Shown in pieces: positions 21,448 to 30,175 of a stretch of DNA of 64,000 nt. The first letter of the stretch is position 1, and every line of letters begins with the position of its first letter. A program made the translations under genes and the position numbers. The notes under the pieces are model-generated. The model had not been told where the DNA came from. It saw only the letters and a list, made by a program, of their open reading frames with translations, and made no database searches. The DNA is from Cordylochernes scorpioides (lineage: Eukaryota > Arthropoda > Arachnida > Pseudoscorpiones > Chernetidae): the NCBI GenBank assembly GCA_030710605.1, contig CP092869.1, positions 15,749,502 to 15,813,501 on the forward strand, written 5' to 3'.

Positions 21448-22754
21448 GTAATATGGAACGCTTCCACCATTTTGAATGTCATCCTTGCACATTCGGCGTA
21501 TCACAGGGCCCATGCTAATCTTCTCTGTATCCTTCCTATTGTAGTAGTTGTACCGCCGAACTGGTATCACAGGGCCCATGCTAATCTTATCTGTATCCTT
21601 CCTATTGCAGTAGTTGTACCGCCGAACTGGTATAATAGGGCCCATGCTAATCTTCTCTGTATCCTTCCTATTGTAGTAGTTGTACCGTCGAACTGGTATC
21701 ACAGGGACCATGCTAATCTTCTCTGTATCCTTCCTATTGTAGTATTTGTACCGCCGAACTGATATCACAGGGGCCATGCTAATCTTCTCTGTATCCTTCC
21801 TATTGTAGTAGTTGTACCACCGAACTGATATCACAGGGGCCATGCTAATCTTTTCTGTATCCTTCCTATTGTAGTAGTTGTACCGCCGAACTGATATCAC
21901 AGGGGCCATGCTAATCTTCTCTGTATCCTTCCTATTGTAGTATTTGTACCGCCGAACTGGTATCACAGGGGCCATGCTAATCTTCTCTGTATCCTTCCTA
22001 TTGTAGTAGTTGTACCACCGAACTGGTATCACAGGGGCCATGCTAATCTTCTCTGTATCCTTCCTATTGTAGTAGCTGTACCACCGAACTGGTATCACAG
22101 GGGCCATGCTAATCTTCTCTGTATCCTTCCTATTGTAGTAGTTGTACCGCCGAACTGGTATCACAGGGCCCATGCTAATCTTATCTGTATCCTTCCTATT
22201 GCAGTAGTTGTACCGCCGAACTGGTATAATAGGGCCCATGCTAATCTTCTCTGTATCCTTCCTATTGTAGTAGTTGTACCGTCGAACTGGTATCACAGGG
22301 ACCATGCTAATCTTCTCTGTATCCTTCCTATTGTAGTATTTGTACCGCCGAACTGATATCACAGGGGCCATGCTAATCTTCTCTGTATCCTTCCTATTGT
22401 AGTAGCTGTACCACCGAACTGGTATCACAGGGGCCATGCTAATCTTCTCTGTATCCTTCCTATTGTAGTATTTGTACCGCCGAACTGGTATCACAGGGGC
22501 CATGCTAATCTTCTCTGTATCCTTCCTATTGTAGTAGTTGTACCACCGAACTGGTATCACATGAGCCATGCTAATCTTCTCTGTATCCTTCCTATTGTAG
22601 TAGTTGTACCGCCAAACTGGTATCACATGAGCCATGCTAATCTTCTCTGTATCCTTCCTATTGTAGTAGTTGTACCGCCGAACTGGTATCACAGGGGTCA
22701 TGCTAATCTTCTCTGTATCCTTCCAATTTTAGTATATGTACTGACGAACAAGTG
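21448..22754 (-). repeat. Tandem array derived from U6 snRNA (19 units of 66 bp)
   Basis: On the minus strand the array opens with a recognisable U6 5' region (GTACATATACTAAAATTGGA, about 22715-22740). It repeats a 66-bp unit corresponding to U6 nucleotides ~8-61, and closes with the U6 3' region (GTGCAAGGATGACA and GAAGCGTTCCATAT, 21451-21500). Nearly every unit keeps GATACAGAGAAGATTAGCAT, that is the ACAGAGA box and AGC triad; three have ACAGATA or ACAGAAA. The block occurs 19 times at exact 66-bp spacing (about 21525 to 22713). Nine-unit higher-order repetition (~594 bp) is visible. There is no terminal T run, so transcription as U6 is doubtful. The 455-codon frame across it exists because 66 is divisible by three. 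Confidence 0.85.
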
Positions 22755-23194
22755 TGGACAACATGTATAACAGGGGTAATATTATCCCCTCCTGTCTAAT
22801 TGTCAAATGCACTTGCCTCCACTGCTGAGATAATGGAACCTAATGGAGATTGTTTAAACAACTTGAGGCATAAGCAACAACAACTTGTCTCCACTTGTCA
22901 TACTGCAGATTTTACCTATTCTTCTGACTTATTCTGAACCTGATTTGTATGGTTATGATTCAGAAATGATACACAGTAAAACCCTGCTGAAACAAATCTG
23001 GGATATAGAGAACCCAATCTCCAATTCCATTTAAAGCCAACGTCCGTGTAGAAAAGGTAAAAAGGAAGATGAATGAAGGAAACAGATTAGATAACAAACA
23101 TTCCAAGGAAATGGAAGTCTGATGCCTGTACCAGTTATTTGGAGTCTTACAACTAATATTGAAATCTTCATTTCTAGAGAAAGAGTTACAAGAA

Positions 23195-23381
23195 AATAAG
23201 GTGTAATCCAAATAAATTAAGAGTTGTGTGATGTTTCGGTAACAGCATTGACAAAAAAATAAATAAGCATAATAAACCTCATTCAGTACTTTTGTCTAAT
23301 GATGGTAACAACGCTGTTCAGAAACATTAGACACTATTAATTTATATGGATTAGGTCTTATTTTCTTGTAGATATAATCTA
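23195..23381. repeat. Family A variant, adjacent to Helitron
   Basis: Left arm fragments with GTGTGATGTTTCGGTAACAG and right arm CTAATGATGGTAACAACGCT, ending AATCTA just before the Helitron CTAG at 23382. Confidence 0.6.
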
Positions 23382-23752
23382 CTAGCCGAATGACCCGGGC
23401 AACGCCCGTGTTTTACCCGATTGAATGTTTTTATTCAAATACTATTTGTTACAATTATAAATTGGCGCCTTAAATAAATGCATATATTAGTTAATAACTA
23501 TAGCCTATGTGCTTTATCTGCCTATGTACTGTTGGCTTCCGTAGGTAAGACGCACAGGGAGGTCACGTGCTCGCCGGCAGCCAACGGGCGCGCGCCGCCG
23601 GCAGGGGGGGGGGGGGGGGGGGCATTACGTCACTCAAGGTCACCGTCGCGCCACATGATCGTAGCTGACCAATAGGAGGGCGCCGGCAAACCGTGACAGA
23701 GTCGGCCGGCTGGCTAGATGACGGATTAGGAAAGACGCTCGTAACTGTATAT
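23382..23752 (-). mobile_element. Non-autonomous Helitron with GC-rich, poly-C core
   Basis: Minus-strand 3' end: hairpin ACGGGCGTTGCCCGGGT, then CATTCGG and CTAG next to a T. The 5' end is near ATATATACAGTTACGAG, shared with 47603. The interior has a run of 18 G on the plus strand (23605-23622) and a CpG-rich patch (23560-23720) quite unlike the AT-rich surroundings. No Rep/Hel coding sequence. Confidence 0.65.
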
Positions 23753-23774
23753 ATAATAATTCATATTGCGATTT

Positions 23775-24150
23775 ATCTTTCTTCTTCTTTCTTATCTCCA
23801 CTCAATCATATTAGGATATCATGTTGTGACCCTTGATGGTGTCTGTTTGACAACCATCATGACTGGGTGAAGTAGAATGCATCTGCCTTTGTCATTAAGA
23901 CTGGGAGCACTACACAGTGGCAGGCCGACTTAGCTCCAAAAGAAATGGCCGCCTCTGACATGAGGAACAGACGCCATGTGCAGCCGCTCCTAACATGGAG
24001 TACAAACGCTGCTCATCCTGTATCCCTGGATTAGGAGCCCTTACAGGGTACTATCAGCCGGGCCAGCTGAACCCGGGTTTTTAGTGAGCTTGTTACTGCT
24101 CCCCCTCCTCCTTTTTCATCCGGGCTTGGGACCAGCAAAGGCAGAGTTCC
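23775..24150 (+). repeat. R1 dispersed repeat, complete, plus orientation
   Basis: Complete copy starting TTCTTCTTTCTTATCTCC and ending GGGACCAGCAAAGGCAGAG, useful as a reference orientation for the family. Confidence 0.75.
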
Positions 24151-24396
24151 ATGAGAAAATTAAAATGGCGAACGACATACAGCAAGCTTCAGTCCCAGCA
24201 TTTATACCGCAATGCTGCACTTCTAGCCGTGGAGTGCATGCACCAACTACAGCTACAGTGACACTGAAAGGAGCAAGTAATATATTTTTTAATTATAAAT
24301 TTGTATTTAAACAACAATTAACTAATGAAATTGTCAAAATTCAAATTGCGACATGATCAAATTATTGATGGAGTCGAATTAAAATTGGTTATATTA

Positions 24397-24675
24397 CACC
24401 TATCCCCCAATTTACACGGTAGATATGTTCCTGAGAAAAACGTGTAAATCGGGGGATAGGTGTACACAGAAATAAAAATAAAATGCATTGACAGGTTAAA
24501 ATATGTAGACAGCACATAAGCTCAGGATTCCTCTTGAGATGTGTACACAGCGCATGTGTTCAATCACAGTAGCATTTAGTATAGTGCGATAAAAACAAAC
24601 AAAAAAACTTATTTGGAAAACCGTGTAAAAGCGAAAACGTGTAAAACAAGTACCGTGTAAATCGGGGGATAGGTG
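24397..24675. mobile_element. 279-bp TIR element with CACCTATCCCCC termini
   Basis: Termini CACCTATCCCCCAATTTACA and its complement TGTAAATCGGGGGATAGGTG, flanked by TA. A second copy of almost the same length lies inverted at 54060-54339. The ends recall Tigger/pogo elements. Non-coding. Confidence 0.75.
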
Positions 24676-25024
24676 TATTGGGTATTAGCACTTCCCCAAA
24701 TAAACCCACTTAGACTTACATCCCCACCTCTGTCTCGTCAATATTGTAAGAGAGAGAGAATCCAATAATAAAAACCTCTACTAACTTAAAAAGCATGCAT
24801 TTGTCCCCTAAAATCATTCAAATAAGAAGGAACCATTCTTTCTGTACAGTTTACATAGGCTCCATAATGGTTGGCACAGGTGTTACCTAACATAGTACCC
24901 ATCAGTGTTATATCAGTGGGAGAGATAAACTTCCCATTGTTTATAAAAATGGGGATCACAAAAGATCACAGCTCCAAATCAGAAACCACCTTGACAAAAA
25001 CTGTGTTAGCCATTTATAAATAAA

Positions 25025-25240
25025 TATGATAAAGCACAATTTGGATTATAGATTATAATAAAAGAAAATAAGACCTAATCCAAATAATTTAATAGTTGTG
25101 TGACATTTCGGCAACAGCATTGTCACTATCATCAGACAAAAGAATAAATCGTTCATCCATTTATTCTTTTGTCTGATGATGGTAACAATGCTGTTGCCGA
25201 AACGTCACACACTATTAAATTATTTGGATTTGGTCTTGTA
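25025..25240. repeat. Family A palindrome with intact hammerhead-like core
   Basis: The right arm holds the best-preserved core: CTGATGA at 25173-25179, stem GGTAACA (25181-25187) with TGTTGCC (25192-25198), then GAAAC (25199-25203) and GTC. One stem pair is T-G instead of T-A, so pairing is kept despite the change. Confidence 0.75.
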
Positions 25241-25644
25241 TTAGCTGATGGCCTATTTATTTGTTGACATATCTTTTATTATTCTTCTTGGAGAGACATC
25301 AGGGACATGGCTATAGAAGATAAAATGTCTTAATGAGAAGTTTTTGTTAAGGCTTCCAATTGCAAGGTCATAGATACATCAATGCTAACTTGCTATGTTT
25401 GTTTAAAATAGAAATTTGGGGTCGACGGAAGGGTGGTCAAAATAGTTGGTTTTCAACTGCTATGACCTGGGAATGATTCCCGCATTGGACACTTTTTTCT
25501 AATTTAAAAAAATGCTCCAGTGGCCCCCGAAGTTTGACAAAGTCCAACCACACCAGAAAGTGCAAGTAACCAAATGGGGCGCTGGAACATTTGTAAGTGC
25601 AAAGTTAAACTACTTTTTACATGTGTAGACATGAGGTGCACTTA

Positions 25645-26930
25645 CCAGGTCTATTAATATGAAACGCGAAAATGGGCGCCAGAGGCCGCTGTGCAACTTT
25701 ATTTGAGCCGACGGTGGCGCTGTTGTAGGCGTTTTGTTCTTTGACTCACGTGGCATCAGCATGCGTGCAGTTTTAGAAAAATTCAAATCGTGAAAATTTT
25801 CTGGAGCCTGTGGAAAATAGCGATTTACGAACCAAAAAGTGCCCATTTGCGGGAGTTTTGTTGTTCGCCTTCAACTGGAAGAAAAGTGCCACTGAAGCCC
25901 ACAGAATGCTCGAGGAAGTTTACAGCGACCATGCTCTGAGCAAATCGCAGTGTTACAGGTGGTTTAAAAAATTCCAAAGTGGCGATTTTGAACTTGATAA
26001 TGAACCACATGGAAAACCGCCCCAAAAGTTCGAGGACGCTGAACTGCAAGCTTTGTTGGATGAGGACAGTACCCAAATGCAGTAGAAACTCGCAAAATAG
26101 CTCCAGGTGTCTCAAGGTGCTGTTTCTCTACGTTTAAACAGCCTCGGAATGACCCAAAAGCTTTCCAGATGGGTCCCCCACGAGTTGAGCGAAAGGCAGC
26201 AATAACGGCGTCTGGTAACCTGCGAAGGGCTGCTCGCCAGGCATGAAAAGAAGTCATTTTTGCACCGAATCGTAACTTCTGATGAGAAATGGATCCACTT
26301 CAGCAATCCTACGTGCTAAAAGTCGTGGGGCAGGCCCGGCCAATTTCCAAAACAGACGCCTAGGCCCAATCGCTTCGGAAAAAAGGCAATGCTTTGCATA
26401 TGGTGGGACCAGACCGGCGTAGTATATTTCGAGCTCCTGAAACCTGGCAAAATGGTCAATACTAGTCGCTACGAACAACAAATGTACAGTTTTGAGAGAG
26501 GCGTTGCATGAAAAAAGACCGGAATGGCGTGAAAAGCACAACAACCTGATACTGCAGCATGACAACTCTCCAGCCCACAACGCTACGGTGGTCAAAAACA
26601 CCATAAAAGACTTGGGCTGGGAACTCTAACCCCACCCGCCGTACTCACCAGACTTAGCGCCGTCGAACTACCACCTTTTCACATCTTTAGGACACGCCCT
26701 AAAAAACCAGGAATTTTCAAACTCAGACATACTCCGAAAATGACTTGTTGACTGGTTCGACTCAAAAGGAATAGAAATTTTCAGACGAGGAATTCGAAAA
26801 TTGCCTGAAAAGTGGTCCGAATGTATAGCTAATCAGGGCAGTTACTTTGAATAAAAAATCTTTTGTTGTATGGAATTGGTGAACTTTTGAATTCACTGAA
26901 ATTTTTCGCGTTTCATACTAATAGACCTGG
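25645..26930 (+). mobile_element. mariner element, inactive
   Basis: 1286-bp element flanked by TA. Inverted termini: CCAGGTCTATTAATATGAAA at left, TTTCATACTAATAGACCTGG at right, about 28 bp in all with one mismatch. Length and TA target are standard for mariner. It encloses a transposase relic on the plus strand. Confidence 0.9.
25810..26853 (+). pseudogene. mariner transposase, decayed
   Basis: Opening frame (to 26085) encodes the N-terminal helix-turn-helix region with CYRWFKKFQSGDF. Downstream pieces in the same general frame show TSDEKWIHF (first catalytic Asp), HDNSPAH (second Asp) and YSPDLAPSNYHLF. In mariner the residue 35 after the second Asp, in the SDY motif, is the third catalytic Asp; here it is Asn. 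At least seven in-frame stops occur. The initiation codon appears to be GTG rather than ATG. Clearly a dead copy; the family (D34D mariner) is certain, the subfamily is not. Confidence 0.85.
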
Positions 26931-26954
26931 TATAATAAAAGCAGTCACCCACTT

Positions 26955-27245
26955 GATTATCATGGCCCGGCTGATAGTACCCTGTAAGGGCTCCTAATCC
27001 AAGGATACAAGATGAGCAGTGTTTGTACACCATGTTAGGAGCGGCTGTATATGGCATCTGTTCCTCATGTCAGAGGTGGCCATTTCTTTTGGTGCTAAGT
27101 CGGCCTGCCACTGAGTAATGCTCCCAGTCTTAATGACAAAGGCAGATGCAATCTACTTCACCCAGTCATGATGGTTGTCAAGTCTCAACCTCTACAAGCT
27201 TGATACCCTAATATGATTGAGTGGAGATATGAAAGAAGAAGACAA
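26955..27245 (-). repeat. R1 dispersed repeat, one end truncated
   Basis: Lacks the GGACCGGCAAAGGCGGAG end and starts at GGCCCGGCTGATAGTACC. Runs to the TTATCTCC-type end at 27240. Confidence 0.7.
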
Positions 27246-27450
27246 CTTAATCTAAAAGAAAATATAACCTAATCCAAATATATTAATAGTGTGCGATGTT
27301 TCGGTAACAACGTTTTCTTACCATTATCAGACAAAAGAATAAATGTTTGAAAGATTTATTCTTTTGTTTGATGATGGTAACAACGCTGTTAACTGAAAGG
27401 TCACAAACTATTAATTTATTTGGATTAGGTCTTATTTTCTGGTAGCTATA
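27245..27450. repeat. Family A variant palindrome
   Basis: Both arms of the GGATTAGGTCTTATTTTC subfamily. The core reads TTGATGA-TGGTAACAACGCTGTTA with decayed GAAA. Confidence 0.65.
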
Positions 27451-27499
27451 ATCCAAATTATGCTTTATCGATTCCATCCTAAGTTTAAAATTGTTGTTA

Positions 27500-27662
27500 C
27501 AGTAGAACCTCCCTGTAAAGGACAATACCTAATTGCAGAGTCAAATTGCCCTTTAGGGAGAGGTGTTCTCTTACCGGAGAGTTGCTAAATAGTAAAAATG
27601 GTCATTTTGCAAATGAAAACTGTCCTTTATAGAGTGGTATCCACTAAAGGGAGGTTCTACTG
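27500..27662. mobile_element. 163-bp TIR element (CAGTAGAACCTCCCT)
   Basis: Termini CAGTAGAACCTCCCTGTAAA and its complement CTAAAGGGAGGTTCTACTG, flanked by TA. The copy at 54458-54620 has exactly the same length. Partial copies are at 46883-47030 and 51636-51740. Probably mobilised by a pogo/mariner-type transposase. Confidence 0.75.
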
Positions 27663-27679
27663 TATAAGGAAAATTTCTA

Positions 27680-27815
27680 ACGATGATAAAGTACAATTTA
27701 GATTATAGATACAAGAAAATAAGACCTAATCCAAATAATTTAATTTTTTTGTCTGATGATGGTAACAATGTTGTTACCGAAACGTCACACACTATAAATT
27801 ATTGCTGATTTGAGA
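27680..27815. repeat. Family A, internally deleted copy with intact core
   Basis: Left outer arm joined to a right arm with CTGATGA (27753-27759), GGTAACA...TGTTACC and GAAAC (27779-27783), then GTCACACAC. Confidence 0.7.
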
Positions 27816-28343
27816 GTACAATGTCAAACGAACAGTTCTAGTTTAAGCCAAATGGTTTCCAGTAAAGAAGAATACAGAAAATTTAACACATTCTGTAGAC
27901 TCTATTTCAAATGCCATGGACCTGAATTACATTAAGAAAATTTAAATTTCTAGTTTTAATTAGTATATTTGTGCCACTGGTTTAGTGGTTGTAATTCTAA
28001 AGATATATTGGACTTTTGATAATATGTATATAAATAATCTTTGTTTCTTGTATAATTTATTGTTCTAAAATGTAAATTTGAATAACTTTCACTCTCTCTC
28101 TGAAACTATAAATAATTTGTATATATTTTTAAAATATGTACATAAAATAGATTAAATATTTACATGCAAATATCCACATAGGATATAGCGTGTGTTTTGT
28201 AATAAATAAAAAACTATTAAATTATTTGGATTAGGTCTTATTGTATAAGGTAATGTACAAATATATAGTTTAGGTATAAACAAATAATGTTACTTACCGG
28301 TAAGTATGCAATGTTCTTGTAATGTCTTATGTTAGAATGGGTG

Positions 28344-29495
28344 TTACATGCATCCACAAAATTTTGCTTTTTTATCATCATCTTCATCAATTATCATCTC
28401 TTCAATTTCTCTTTCCCTCGGAGATAGCTGGAATGGATTGAAATAAAGTTTCTTTCTCCATAATCTCAGACTGGCTTCAGGTGACTGCATATGACCTGAA
28501 CTTGCTCGCCGTTGAGATATATGATGAGATACATGATTGAGCATTTCTTGTAGATCTGTATCTTTTGCCATCTTACTGAAGACATCCACTATGGCATTAC
28601 ATAACCATGATCCAGTACATTCATTCCTTGCTGCTACATTATTTACCAAAGTTGGATAGAAAAACAAAATATCTGAAAATGTAGGTACAGTCGTCTGACT
28701 CATTTTTTGTGAATCAAATTTATCATGACTTTGTTTGATTTGTTTTATTATTTTAATTCCTTGATCCATTTTATGACCTCTACATGCTTGAATAAAAAAC
28801 ATTTTGGGTTTGTTTTGTAAATTTGTATTATGGTTACTAAATATATCCATTAGGTTGTTTTCATAAATTGGTTTGCAATCAATACCCAATACACAATTTT
28901 CGCCACCATGGGTTAATATAACAACAATAGCTGAATCTAAATCAGCATGCCTTGGATCATTGGCAAATATTCTCAGTGCTTGTAACATTTTCTTTCTTTT
29001 CAAATCTTTTGCTATTATACATTTATATCCCATTTGTGAGAAAAGTGATAGAAATCTCTGAGCATCAACATCAGATCCTTCACGGACATCATCCTTAAAA
29101 TTAACATTATTAATAACTAAGCATAAACCTCTTGGTCTTGTATTCATTTTGTAAGTAAATTGTCCTTCATGAATATTAGAAGAATATAATACTTCTACTT
29201 CTTTGAATGATAATAAATTTAGTTTGCCTGGGGCTAATATTCGTACTGCATCTATATACTTTTTTTCCAAAAGAACATCGATAAAATTATTGAAGGCATC
29301 TGGTCCTCTTTTAGGTAATTCTTCTAATAAACACACAATTTGGTCGCTTTTTCCTGCTTGCTTTTGGAAATCATTGATCATTACTTGATTAAAAACTCTT
29401 CTTTCTAATAAGGGTTCGATGATTTCTTCAAATTCAATCAGGGGTGTGAGCTTTTTAATATTTTTTTCAATAATACGTCGTTGCGATGGCTCCAT
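28344..29495 (-). CDS. CARD-containing initiator-type caspase
   Basis: 383-residue intronless frame. Residues ~1-88 form a CARD-like helical domain (death-fold adaptor binding). Residues ~115-245 are the p20 large subunit with the catalytic His (LTHGG, H196) and Cys (QACRG, C238). Residues ~268-355 are the p10 subunit with FFYPT and R290/GSW, matching the substrate-pocket region, although the usual YVSWR is NNVAAR. Length and CARD-p20-p10 order fit initiator caspases of the Dronc/caspase-2/9 group, cytosolic cysteine proteases cleaving after Asp in apoptosis. Asp residues in the linker (e.g. D244, D261) could be maturation sites. The start ATG has a G at +4. Odd points: no introns, and a C-terminal extension (356-383) ending in lysines and CGCM, a CaaX-like box. 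A Copia element lies ~290 bp upstream. Orthology to Dronc is not established. Confidence 0.9.
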   Translation of the reverse strand: MEPSQRRIIEKNIKKLTPLIEFEEIIEPLLERRVFNQVMINDFQKQAGKSDQIVCLLEELPKRGPDAFNNFIDVLLEKKYIDAVRILAPGKLNLLSFKEVEVLYSSNIHEGQFTYKMNTRPRGLCLVINNVNFKDDVREGSDVDAQRFLSLFSQMGYKCIIAKDLKRKKMLQALRIFANDPRHADLDSAIVVILTHGGENCVLGIDCKPIYENNLMDIFSNHNTNLQNKPKMFFIQACRGHKMDQGIKIIKQIKQSHDKFDSQKMSQTTVPTFSDILFFYPTLVNNVAARNECTGSWLCNAIVDVFSKMAKDTDLQEMLNHVSHHISQRRASSGHMQSPEASLRLWRKKLYFNPFQLSPREREIEEMIIDEDDDKKAKFCGCM

Positions 29496-29788
29496 AGGCG
29501 CTTATATTGAAATGGGTCTTTATCTAAATTATGTACAATATTATATATATAATATGAATCTAATTAAAAATTATATATTATTAACAAATCACAAGTAATA
29601 AAAGCTAAACAAATTGTAGTTTCGCTTTTGTTAAAAGTACAAAGTGAAAAGAAAGAAAAGTTGCGTGATGATGAGCATAGAAATATTTCAACAGTACCGC
29701 TGGTGAAAAAAAAATAACGTTAATTTTTTCAAATCTTCATTTTAATAAATATATATTTCTTTAGAGTGTGTTTAAATAAATAATATTA
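29496..29788 (-). promoter_or_regulatory. Putative caspase upstream region
   Basis: Only 293 bp separate the caspase ATG from the Copia 5' LTR. The stretch is AT-rich, with TATATATA-like sequence near 29540-29555 on the strand read toward the gene. No specific factor site can be named; promoter function is inferred from position. Confidence 0.3.
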
Positions 29789-30052
29789 TGTTACGCAAAA
29801 CTTTGACTTTAATCATCATAGATGCTGACGTCACTACGATGACGTAACAACTTCCAACGACTACCTTCAACCTTGCTGATGTTTACCGCTAACTTGTCTT
29901 AACAATATATGTAATGGAACAAGTCGTTCCTTAAATAAATATATATTTGTTTTTTTATCTAAAGGGATGTCCTCGTAACTATAACATACGTGAGTACAAA
30001 AACAACCAGAAATCCTCAAAAAGAATAACCATATTTTGCTAAGCCTATATCA
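29789..30052 (+). repeat. Copia 5' LTR
   Basis: Starts TGTTACGCAAAACTTTG and ends CCTATATCA. Contains AATAAATA near 29935 and ATATATTTGTTTTTTT, which may serve transcription or polyadenylation. It lies upstream of the caspase, pointing the other way. Confidence 0.92.
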
Positions 30053-30055
30053 ATT

Positions 30056-30064
30056 TGGTAGCAG
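30056..30064 (+). promoter_or_regulatory. Copia primer binding site (tRNA-iMet type)
   Basis: TGGTAGCAG starts three bases after the 5' LTR and is complementary to the CTGCTACCA 3' end of animal initiator tRNA-Met. Complementarity ends after about nine bases. Confidence 0.65.
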
Positions 30065-30175
30065 TGCGTTGTTTGGGCGCGCGAATTGGACTAACCGCCA
30101 ATTGATCCATTTAAATCAAAAGGAAATTAAATAATTGGACTAACCGCCAATTTAGAAAGAAAAAGTTGAATAAAA

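Noticed and set aside
21334..22701. 455-codon minus-strand ORF with a 22-residue repeat (APVIPVRRYNYYNRKDTEK)
   Set aside because: It is the translation of the U6-derived 66-bp tandem repeat; the unit length is divisible by three, so no stop accumulates.
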